Source: Planctomycetota bacterium
GTDB taxonomy: Bacteria > Planctomycetota > Phycisphaerae > WQYP01
Assembly (NCBI GenBank): GCA_021780285.1
Contig: JAJXZA010000259.1
Coordinates: 301 to 13,855, forward strand
Length of the DNA: 13,555 nucleotides
Direction: 5' to 3'
Shown here piece after piece: positions 5,756 to 12,639 of this stretch. The first letter of the stretch is position 1, and every line of letters starts with the position of its first letter. The position numbers were made by a program, and so were the translations under genes. Under the pieces are notes generated by a model, which saw only the letters and a program-made list of their open reading frames with translations, did no database searches and was not told where the DNA came from.

Positions 5756-6502
5756 ATGTTGCGAACATTGGCTATAGCGGGGCGCGAAATCAAGGCGCTA
5801 TTCTACGCACCGCTGGGTTACATTGTGTTGACCATCTATCTGCTGTTTGTGGGGCTGCTGTTTTCGCTGCAGATACTGCGGCCCGGCAGCCTCGCCGACC
5901 CCGGCCCCATGATCGCGATGAACCATTTGATTATGGTCTTTCTGGTACCGTTTATAACCATGGCGCTGTTCTCCGAAGAATATCGCTCCGGGCGCATCGA
6001 GGTATTGCGCACCAGTCCACTGACGGAAGTGGAATTGATATTCGGCAAGTTTTTGGGAGCTTTGGGCTTCTGCACAATCCTTGTCCTTTCCAGCGTGGTG
6101 TTTGTCCTGATATTGCTGGCGTTTGGCCGCCCCGATTTTCCGCCGATTTTTACGGGCTATGTGGGCCTGGTGCTCATGGGCATGCTGATGGTATCAGTGG
6201 GGCTGTTTTTTTCGGCATTGTCGCAGCATCAGGTGGTGGCCGCGATGAGCAGTTGCATTACGCTGCTGGTGCTCGATTGGCTGGCGACGGTGCTGTCATT
6301 TTTGTTGCGGCCCTATGTCAAGCCGTCGTGGCACTTTTTACAGGGCGTGCTTAATGTGTTGGGGTACATTGCGATTGAACCGCATACCACAGGCTTTGCC
6401 CGCGGCGTGGTGGATACGCGCGATGTCGTTTACTTTTTAACGGGGTCTTTTCTGTTTTTGGCGCTCACATATGTGGTCATGGAGAGCCGGCGTTGGCGGT
6501 AA
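5756..6502 (+). CDS. ABC transporter permease, GldF-like (ABC-2 type)
   Basis: A 248-residue membrane protein of about the usual size for a stand-alone ABC-2 permease. Six hydrophobic segments lie at about 15-38, 51-72, 97-123, 132-155, 160-185 and 226-242. The loop after the second helix carries SEEYRSGRIEVLRTSPL (73-89), the hallmark of this subfamily (E-E-x-x-S-G-x-I-E-x-L-x-T), which probably contacts the ATPase. The short basic C-terminus ends ESRRWR. The start at 5756 has GGAG 10 bases upstream. The gene is 98 bases after the ATPase and precedes the GldG-like gene, the order of gliding-type ABC transporters. In Bacteroidota these are linked to gliding; here gliding is not shown and the substrate is unknown. 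Confidence 0.92.
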   Translation: MLRTLAIAGREIKALFYAPLGYIVLTIYLLFVGLLFSLQILRPGSLADPGPMIAMNHLIMVFLVPFITMALFSEEYRSGRIEVLRTSPLTEVELIFGKFLGALGFCTILVLSSVVFVLILLAFGRPDFPPIFTGYVGLVLMGMLMVSVGLFFSALSQHQVVAAMSSCITLLVLDWLATVLSFLLRPYVKPSWHFLQGVLNVLGYIAIEPHTTGFARGVVDTRDVVYFLTGSFLFLALTYVVMESRRWR

Positions 6503-6519
6503 CGCTCTGATAAGAGCGT
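6502..6519 (+). other. Intercistronic hairpin after the permease gene
   Basis: A perfect 7-base stem, ACGCTCT (6502-6508) with AGAGCGT (6513-6519), closed by a GATA loop. It overlaps the last base of the permease stop codon and lies 50 bases before the GldG-like start. There is no T-run, so it is more likely an mRNA processing or stability element than a terminator. Confidence 0.45.
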
Positions 6520-6570
6520 GCAATTGCCGTCGCGTATACAGACAACCCGTTATTCGTGGAGTTTTTGAAT

Positions 6571-8793
6571 ATGCCCGATGAAACAAAATCAACCGATTCA
6601 GGCCGGCAGACACCGTTGGCCGGTCAGGCTCAAGATGCCGATCGTAACGCCAATGCCGTAGGCGCTCGTCGCTGGATCTATGGCGCCAACACGGCGATTT
6701 TAATCGTCATTTTGATCGGCCTGGTCGCGGGCCTTGATTACCTGGGGTTTCGGTTTAACCACCGGCAGGACTTTACAACCGGTCAGATTTACTCGCTCTC
6801 GCCAAAAACGCATTCTCTGGTCAAATTAATTGCGGCCAGCGGTAAAAAATATCAGTTGGTCAACATGTATCTTTCCGGCGGTGGAGAGACCGCTTCTGAG
6901 CAGGCATCTGGCGATCGGGTGGAGCGGCTGCTGCGGGAATATACGCGTTTGTCGTCGGCTCTGCGTATCTACCAGCCTCATAGCCGCCGCGAACTTGATC
7001 GCACAATAAAGGCTCGTTTTGCCGATCAGTTCAAGCCCTATCGTGCGACAGCGCGGGAATATAAGCCCCTTGGTGCGGCGTTAAATGCTTTCTTTAAGCG
7101 GGAAGCGACGCATATTGGCTTGCTGGCCGCGCAGGCCGGAGTGAGCAATGCCGAGCAGCAACAGATTGTGCAGGTACAAAGCGCCTTTGCGCAGGGTGCA
7201 TTTCCGCAGGCCAGCGCTCAATTGGCTCGCGACGTGCGCCATGGCTTAACGCGCATGCTGCCGCATTGGCCTACGCTCATTGCCGACATGCAAACCAACC
7301 TGCAGAGCATTGAAGAAAATTTGCAATACTTGACTGATCCCGCCACGGTGAAGAAGGCGGGGAGCATCCTGGGAAAGTATTTGCAGTCGCGACAGGCAGC
7401 ATATAAAAAGCAGGTGGTGGCGATAAAGGCATACAACAAAAAACTCGTGAATCTTAAGCCGCTCAAAGGGGCTGATGTGCTGCATCAGTTATCGCCGGAC
7501 TCCGTGGTAATCATCGGGCCGCATAGCGTTAAGAGCATTCCCGACTATCAGTTATTCCGGGCGAATCCGGGTGGCAGCGGCAGCCGGCGGATATTCCAGG
7601 GCGAGCAGGCGGTTAATGCGGCTCTGCTTGCGATGGTTCACCCGCAAAAAACCAAGGTAGTTTTTGTAAGCACATATCCGGGCGATTTAACCAACCCGCA
7701 GTCGGGACTGAGCTTTGCCCGTATCGCGAGCGACCTTCGTCGCGGCAATTTCAAGTTTTATCAATGGTCGCCGGGCGAGCCTAGTCAGCAAAATCCCAAT
7801 GCCTCACCCACGCCGCCCGCAATGGGCAAGGGCGTGATATGGGTTGTGATCGGCCTGCCGCCGATGGGCCAGCAGCAGTTCATGGCGGCCATGCAGCTTA
7901 ATATGCTCCAGCGCGATGTTGCCAAGCACCTTAAAGAAGGAGGTTCCGCGCTGTTTCTGCTGGGTTCCATGCCGGAACAGATTATGCAGCTTACCGGCGG
8001 TGAATTGCCGTACAAGGGGCTGCTGGCACAGTATGGCGTGCGCCTTCGGCCGCTCTACACGGTGGTGCTGCGATTTGCCGAGCAGCAGGGTGGGCACCAG
8101 AAGTATGTGCTCGCCCCAGAAACAGTTGTCACCCGCTACCCGCCAGGGCCGATTACCGGTCCGCTGGGATCGTTGGCGACGCGTCTGATGGGTGTTGAAC
8201 CGGCGCCGGGCGTGTTTTTGCTGGGGCCGACCGTAGTGGAACCGATCAAAAACTTTTCATTGCCCAATACCGCGGCCACACAGCCGGGTAAGCCTACATC
8301 GGCTGCCGAGGCCAAGGCTGCTTTGTTAAATAAGCCGGTGGTCAAAGTTATTCTTCAAAGTCCGGTTAGCGAAGATGTGTGGGCCGTCGGGCCTGGCAAT
8401 GGCAGCTCTACGCAATTCAAGCCCGGCGAAGACCTTGCTCCTCCCGTACCCATGGGCGTAAGCGTCAGCACGCCAACATCGCGGCTGGTGGTGTTTGGCG
8501 GCGGACTGATGGTGTCTGACGACAGCTTCAGTTATCGGCTGGCTGATGTGTATGGCCAACTTACGCCGGTGGAGCAGTACCCCGGAAATGCACAGTTGTT
8601 TATGAACAGCATGTATTGGCTGGCGCATGAGTCGCAGTTTATTGGAGTAAGTCCGCGGGCTACCGTGGCATTGCGCATAGCGGCCATGAGTTCCACCGAG
8701 GAGACCACCGTTCGTTTGATCAGCTTTTTAGGGCCGGCCGTACTCGTGGTGCTGGCGGGTATCGCGGTGTTTTTGGTGCGGCGGCGCGTGTAG
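6571..8793 (+). CDS. GldG-like ABC transport auxiliary protein with a large helical insert
   Basis: A 740-residue protein with one membrane helix near each end (about 40-59 and 716-735), so the middle faces one compartment, probably the periplasm. After the first helix comes the family opening FTTGQIYSLSPKTHSLVKL (68-85, typically Y-S-L-S-P). Two conserved parts follow: SVVIIGP at 311-317 and a large C-terminal portion with GVIWVVIGLP (421-430) and LKEGGSALFLLG (454-465). These are the traits of the GldG/ABC-type auxiliary family (COG3225). Ordinary members are about 450-560 residues. Here about 139-305 is extra and largely helical, rich in Ala, Gln and Lys. The start at 6571 (ATG) with GGAG 9 bases upstream is chosen over a GTG at 6556 that would place the GGAG inside the coding region. 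It is third in the operon. Probably a non-catalytic partner of the ABC pair. Confidence 0.87.
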   Translation: MPDETKSTDSGRQTPLAGQAQDADRNANAVGARRWIYGANTAILIVILIGLVAGLDYLGFRFNHRQDFTTGQIYSLSPKTHSLVKLIAASGKKYQLVNMYLSGGGETASEQASGDRVERLLREYTRLSSALRIYQPHSRRELDRTIKARFADQFKPYRATAREYKPLGAALNAFFKREATHIGLLAAQAGVSNAEQQQIVQVQSAFAQGAFPQASAQLARDVRHGLTRMLPHWPTLIADMQTNLQSIEENLQYLTDPATVKKAGSILGKYLQSRQAAYKKQVVAIKAYNKKLVNLKPLKGADVLHQLSPDSVVIIGPHSVKSIPDYQLFRANPGGSGSRRIFQGEQAVNAALLAMVHPQKTKVVFVSTYPGDLTNPQSGLSFARIASDLRRGNFKFYQWSPGEPSQQNPNASPTPPAMGKGVIWVVIGLPPMGQQQFMAAMQLNMLQRDVAKHLKEGGSALFLLGSMPEQIMQLTGGELPYKGLLAQYGVRLRPLYTVVLRFAEQQGGHQKYVLAPETVVTRYPPGPITGPLGSLATRLMGVEPAPGVFLLGPTVVEPIKNFSLPNTAATQPGKPTSAAEAKAALLNKPVVKVILQSPVSEDVWAVGPGNGSSTQFKPGEDLAPPVPMGVSVSTPTSRLVVFGGGLMVSDDSFSYRLADVYGQLTPVEQYPGNAQLFMNSMYWLAHESQFIGVSPRATVALRIAAMSSTEETTVRLISFLGPAVLVVLAGIAVFLVRRRV

Positions 8794-8817
8794 TGGTTTG
8801 CACTGCGGGCATGGGTG

Positions 8818-8845
8818 GCCGCATTGAAGGCGCCCATTGGGCGGC
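8818..8845 (+). other. Intercistronic hairpin between the GldG-like and DUF4340 genes
   Basis: GCCGC (8818-8822) can pair with GCGGC (8841-8845). Alternatively CGCCCA (8831-8836) and TGGGCG (8838-8843) form a tight palindrome. The two folds exclude each other. There is no T-run. It is the third gap of this operon with a hairpin, but the GC-rich sequence makes chance likely. Confidence 0.25.
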
Positions 8846-8882
8846 AGGTTGGTGACAAGGCAATAATCAGGAATCATTGGGT

Positions 8883-10355
8883 ATGAACATTCGACTGACT
8901 TTGGTGGCATTGCTCATTTTGATTGTGTTGGGAAGCGTGTTGATTTATGTATCGCATCAACCGCTGCATAAGAAGGCGGCTGTCGCGACCCAACAGGTAT
9001 TTGCTTCACCTCTCAAGGGCATCACGCAGCTTACGCTTCAAAAGTCCGGTATGCCGCCACGCTCGCTTGTGAACCGCAAAGGTCGCTGGACATTTACATC
9101 GCCCATATCGGCGTGGGCCAGCAATACCACCGTCGGGGCGGCGGTGGAATCTTTGGTAAGCCTCAAATACGCATACCGCGTAAAGCTGCAGCCGCAGGGA
9201 GCTCATTCAGCGGCAGGACTGGGCCTAAGCCCGGCCCGAGCCACGCTGCAGCTTGTAGACGCCGCCGGACACAAGCAGACACTGCTTATTGGTCGCCATA
9301 GTGCTAATGGGCGTCTGTATGTGCAGCCTGCGGACGCCGGCTACGCCTATGCGGTTGGCGGAAGCTGGTACGATAGCCTCGCCGGCTCGATCAATGCCCT
9401 GCGCAGCAAAGACTTGCTATCGCCTGATGAAAGCAACTTCAGCCGTATTACGCTCCATGGCGGCAGCGGTGAGATTGTATTGGTGCAGCGAAAGAACATC
9501 TGGAAGCTCACCGCACCGGTGGCCGTGGCAGCCAATCAGGGTAATGTCTCAAATTTGGTGAGCAGTCTTACCGCTTTGCAGGCCGACCGATTTGTTGGGG
9601 GCAGCGCTGATTTAAAACTCGCCGGCATTAAGCCGCCGGAGCGCTACATAGAGCTTGTGCCACAACCTGCGACCGCAAAAGCCAAGGCCAAGCCCGAGCC
9701 GATTGGTCTGTCGTTTGGGCGATTCAGCGATCTGACAAAAAAATCGTTATTCTGCTACAGCAGTGCCAACCCGGGTTTGTGCACGCTCAGCGCGGCGACG
9801 GTAGACCCGCTGTTTCCGACGCTCCTTACGCTCCGAAGCAAGCAAGTAACCAAGCTTACCGGTGCAAAGCCCACCGCCATTACGGTGGCGTCCGCCAAGC
9901 AAAAGACGGCGGCAATTTTGCGTGCCGGCAAACTCGTCGCGGTAACCGCGCGGGCCAACGCAGCGGCTCTAACCGCTCTGGCGACCGACGTAGTGACCCT
10001 GCGGGCTAAGAAATGGCTCGCCGCCACGGGTGAGGTTGCCAAGGGGGCTATGGTGATAACGGTCTCTTATGAATTAAATGCCGGGCCGACGGCCAAAAAG
10101 ACCGTGGCCGGCATCAAACTTCCGGCGGTGGCGGGACCGGTTGTTGCGGTCGTTAAACATCTGACATTATCGCTTTGGAAGGCCACCACCAATGGGGTAG
10201 ACACATGGCATAGCGTGTGCGCCGGCACCGGTGCGCCTATGTGGACGTTCGAGCCGCATCAATCGCTGGTGGATGCGGCGAAAAAGGCTCTGGTTCTAGT
10301 GCCCAAGCCGGTGGTTAAAACGACCGCAAAGCCCGCGGCAACGCAGGCGAAATAA
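8883..10355 (+). CDS. DUF4340 domain protein, operon partner of GldG-like gene
   Basis: A 490-residue protein with one N-terminal membrane helix (about 5-24) followed by a large extracytoplasmic part. The fold cues of DUF4340 are visible: GRWTFTSPISAWA (68-80), ALRSKDLLSP (172-181), and a repeat of the same pattern at NIWKLTAPVAVAA (205-217) and ALQADRFVGG (231-240), suggesting two tandem copies. The C-terminus is Ala/Lys/Pro/Thr-rich and probably flexible. DUF4340 proteins are regularly encoded after GldG-type genes and are thought to act in the same ABC assembly, but the function is not known. The start at 8883 has AGGA 10 bases upstream, like its neighbours. A TTG at 8877 would have only 4 bases of spacing. 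It is the last gene of the operon and converges on the reductase gene. Confidence 0.88.
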   Translation: MNIRLTLVALLILIVLGSVLIYVSHQPLHKKAAVATQQVFASPLKGITQLTLQKSGMPPRSLVNRKGRWTFTSPISAWASNTTVGAAVESLVSLKYAYRVKLQPQGAHSAAGLGLSPARATLQLVDAAGHKQTLLIGRHSANGRLYVQPADAGYAYAVGGSWYDSLAGSINALRSKDLLSPDESNFSRITLHGGSGEIVLVQRKNIWKLTAPVAVAANQGNVSNLVSSLTALQADRFVGGSADLKLAGIKPPERYIELVPQPATAKAKAKPEPIGLSFGRFSDLTKKSLFCYSSANPGLCTLSAATVDPLFPTLLTLRSKQVTKLTGAKPTAITVASAKQKTAAILRAGKLVAVTARANAAALTALATDVVTLRAKKWLAATGEVAKGAMVITVSYELNAGPTAKKTVAGIKLPAVAGPVVAVVKHLTLSLWKATTNGVDTWHSVCAGTGAPMWTFEPHQSLVDAAKKALVLVPKPVVKTTAKPAATQAK

Positions 10356-10488
10356 CTGCTGGCTGCCAAAGTTAAAACCTATGCGGCCATCAGAGGCATA
10401 CTGTTTGCCGCCGTACGGATTTGCAGTCGCGTATGAAACAACACCATCCGCCGCTGAAGCTTTTATAGAACATGTCTGGTTTTGGCCC

Positions 10489-11433
10489 TTATGGAAGACG
10501 TTTTCCGCGGGCGGCAATCAGCAGGTCGTACCATTGCTCGCGTGAAAGTTCCAGGGTGTCGGCCCGAGCTGCTTCTTGAATGTGCGCCGGATTGAGCGAT
10601 CCGACGATTGGGATAATGCCTGCCGGGTGTTTAAGAAGCCATGCCAGGGCCAGAGCAGTACGTGAAGTGCCAAGCGACTTGGCCATTGAGTCCATGGTTG
10701 TCTGCAGGTTTTCGAGAACGCTACGGTTGGGATGGGCTTCCGGCACACGGCCGCCGTCGCCGAGTATTCCGCCGCCTAGCGGGCTCCATGCCAGCGGCGT
10801 TATGTTCAACTGCAGGCATTGATCCAGTGTGCCATCAAAAAAGCAATCCAATCGGCCCAGATGAATTTCAACCTGCTGCCCCACAATCGGCGCTGACAGA
10901 GCGCTCTGCAGCATGGCCACGGTGGATGGCAAAAAGTTAGAGACGCCAAAATAGCGAACCTTGCCCTGCCGGTGGAGCGTGTCAAAGGCTTCGGCAACTT
11001 CACACGGGTCCATTAATACATCGGGCCGATGCAGTTGATAAAGATCAATGGTTTCAATGCCAAGGCGTCTAAGCGACTGGTCGCAGGACCAGAGTATGTG
11101 CTCCCGCGAAAAATCGTATCGGTGTTGTGCTTCCGGTGTTGGGTCGCCCGCCAGCCGGATGCCACACTTGGTCGCAATAACAATCTCGCGCCGGGTGCGG
11201 GGATGTTCTCGCAGCAGCTCGCCAAAAAGCGACTCGCCCATGGTGCGGCCATAAATGTCGGCATGGTCAAAAAGCGTGTAGCCGGCCTCGAAAGCCGCCA
11301 AAAAGGCCCGCTTGCCGATTTCTTTCTTTTCAGCGGTCAGATCGGCCGGCGTTTTAACACCCGGATTGCGCCACGCTCCATAAGCCAGGCGGGAACAGTT
11401 CAAGTCACTTTTACCGATGGTTTTAGTTTGCAT
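10489..11433 (-). CDS. Aldo/keto reductase, YdhF-like
   Basis: A 314-residue NADPH-type aldo/keto reductase, close to the usual family length. The catalytic tetrad is visible: D56 and Y61 in FDHADIYG, K89 in ATKCG, and H135 in LHRPD. The segments HADIYG, LHRPD, FGVSNF (162-167), GTLDQC, AWSPLGGG (215-222) and PIIGS-like PIVGS (275-279) give the best fit to the YdhF group of oxidoreductases. The usual reaction is NAD(P)H-dependent carbonyl reduction, and the true substrate is unknown. I chose the start at 11433 (MQTKTIG) because GGAG lies 5 bases upstream; a frame from 11463 adds 10 residues without a ribosome site. The gene faces the DUF4340 gene tail to tail with a 133-base gap, where I see no strong terminator. 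It lies downstream of the LysR gene on the same strand with a 176-base gap, so co-transcription is uncertain. Confidence 0.92.
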   Translation of the reverse strand: MQTKTIGKSDLNCSRLAYGAWRNPGVKTPADLTAEKKEIGKRAFLAAFEAGYTLFDHADIYGRTMGESLFGELLREHPRTRREIVIATKCGIRLAGDPTPEAQHRYDFSREHILWSCDQSLRRLGIETIDLYQLHRPDVLMDPCEVAEAFDTLHRQGKVRYFGVSNFLPSTVAMLQSALSAPIVGQQVEIHLGRLDCFFDGTLDQCLQLNITPLAWSPLGGGILGDGGRVPEAHPNRSVLENLQTTMDSMAKSLGTSRTALALAWLLKHPAGIIPIVGSLNPAHIQEAARADTLELSREQWYDLLIAARGKRLP

Positions 11434-11556
11434 GTACACTCCGTACGGTATGCCAAGTTTCAATATTACGCACTTGATGGTATTTGCAACCCGCCTATAA
11501 ATCCAGCGATAGATTTTATGTCAGTCGTGAAATGACGGTTTTTGTGCTGATGATGG

Positions 11557-11576
11557 CACGGCGCCCCTCGGCCGTG
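11557..11576 (-). terminator. Hairpin downstream of the LysR gene
   Basis: A perfect 6-base GC-rich stem, CACGGC (11557-11562) with GCCGTG (11571-11576), and an 8-base loop. It starts 34 bases after the LysR stop codon. On the minus strand no T-run follows, so intrinsic termination is only possible. It separates the LysR gene from the reductase gene. Confidence 0.35.
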
Positions 11577-11609
11577 ATACGGCGGCGTCGGTGGCTGAGC
11601 ATACGAAGG

Positions 11610-12506
11610 CTAATGCAGCATTTTAATAAATGCTTCCGCAGGTTGTCCGGGGGTGCGGTTGTTTACCGTCAGTAAATGTAAAGGACGCTGGAGGTTCGCA
11701 TCTGAAAACTTTAACAGCGCCAAACGGCGAGGCGGTTCGTCGGAAAGTGCCAGCTTCGAGACAATGGCGCATCCAACTCCAGCGGCGACGAGGTTTTTAA
11801 TTGCCTGTGTCTGTGATATTTCGAGCAGGGGCGTCAGAGTGATGTTTCGCTTGGCCGCCGCACGCTCCACAACCGCGCGTGTACCGGAGCCTCGCTCACG
11901 CAAAATCAGCGGTTGCTTGGCCATTTCCGCCAGCGTAATAGACTCGCGTCGGGCGAACGAATGTTCCATGGGAACAATCGGCGCCAGCTCATCGTTGTAG
12001 AAAGTTCGGACCTGCAGCAGCTCGTGCTCCGCAAAGCCTTCGGTAAGGGCCAGATGCAGCGAACCATCCAGCAACGACTGTTGAATGATAGTGGTGTTGT
12101 CTATTTGAACATACGGTGTGATGTTGGGGTGCCGGCTGCGAAACTGCGCCAGTAACTTCGGCAACAAATAAACTCCAATGGTTGTGCTGGCGCCAACGGC
12201 GAGGCGGCCCCGTTTTAGTGCCGAGGCATCCTGCATAGCCTTGAAGGCAGCGGTTTCCAAAGCCGCAATGCGCTGGGCGTACGCAAGCAGTTCTGCCCCG
12301 GCGGGTGTTACCTGTACGCCTCGCGGCAGGCGGTCGAGCAGGGGTATGCCCACATGCTTTTCCAGCTCGGCAACCTGCTGCGATACCGCCGGCTGACTGA
12401 TGAGTAAATGTTCCGCGGCACGGCTGAAACTGCCTGCTTCGGCCACGGCCCGAAAAAGATGCAGATGATTGCGATTAAATTGCTGCGTTAAATGCTGGTA
12501 GCTCAT
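11610..12506 (-). CDS. LysR-family transcriptional regulator, YeiE/CysL-like
   Basis: A 298-residue LysR regulator of full family length. The winged helix-turn-helix is at about 14-72, with FRAVAEAGSFSRAAEHLLIS (18-37), QPAVSQQVAELE (38-49) and the GVQVTPAG turn (63-70). The effector-binding half begins RLAVGASTTIGVYLLP (101-116), as in the CysL/YeiE/CbbR group, and has LRERGSGTR (202-210) and AIKNLVAAGVGCAIVS (235-250). These fit a small-anion or small-ligand sensor. The start at 12506 has AGGA upstream. It is divergent from the YeiH-family gene 133 bases away. In E. coli yeiE is next to yeiH and YeiE has been reported to respond to sulfite, so control of this transporter is likely. YeiE-type regulation is inference. 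Confidence 0.93.
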   Translation of the reverse strand: MSYQHLTQQFNRNHLHLFRAVAEAGSFSRAAEHLLISQPAVSQQVAELEKHVGIPLLDRLPRGVQVTPAGAELLAYAQRIAALETAAFKAMQDASALKRGRLAVGASTTIGVYLLPKLLAQFRSRHPNITPYVQIDNTTIIQQSLLDGSLHLALTEGFAEHELLQVRTFYNDELAPIVPMEHSFARRESITLAEMAKQPLILRERGSGTRAVVERAAAKRNITLTPLLEISQTQAIKNLVAAGVGCAIVSKLALSDEPPRRLALLKFSDANLQRPLHLLTVNNRTPGQPAEAFIKMLH

Positions 12507-12516
12507 AGCCTGTTCC

Positions 12517-12541
12517 TTATATAAGAATATCTAATATATAA
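12517..12541. promoter_or_regulatory. Candidate LysR operator, perfect dyad
   Basis: A 25-base dyad with 7-base arms TTATATA (12517-12523) and TATATAA (12535-12541) and an 11-base spacer. This is the T-N11-A arrangement bound by LysR proteins. It lies 10 bases upstream of the LysR start codon, fitting autorepression. The arms are AT-only, so chance is a real alternative in this AT-rich gap. Confidence 0.5.
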
Positions 12542-12549
12542 CATAAATT

Positions 12550-12565
12550 TAATGTCTTTGCATTA
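12550..12565. promoter_or_regulatory. Second candidate LysR site
   Basis: A shorter dyad, TAATG (12550-12554) and CATTA (12561-12565), with a 6-base spacer. It lies between the first dyad and the yeiH start and is followed by TATATAT, a possible -10-like stretch. LysR activators often bind two such sites upstream of the target promoter. Support is weak because of base composition. Confidence 0.35.
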
Positions 12566-12639
12566 TATATCTGGCTTGCGTATCGTGGCGAGCCTGGCTG
12601 CCAAGAGTTGGGTGGCTGGTGTGTTTAACGGAGAACGCC

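Noticed and set aside
5737..6354. Plus-strand frame of 205 codons over the permease gene
   Set aside because: It is a shifted frame; the in-frame permease at 5756 has six helices and the E-E-x-x-S-G motif.
10356..10488. A terminator between the converging DUF4340 and reductase genes
   Set aside because: Only a 5-base GCGGC/GCCGC pairing with a long loop and no T-run could be found.
11029..11535. Plus-strand frame of 168 codons over the reductase start
   Set aside because: It is antisense to the reductase, which has a full catalytic tetrad.
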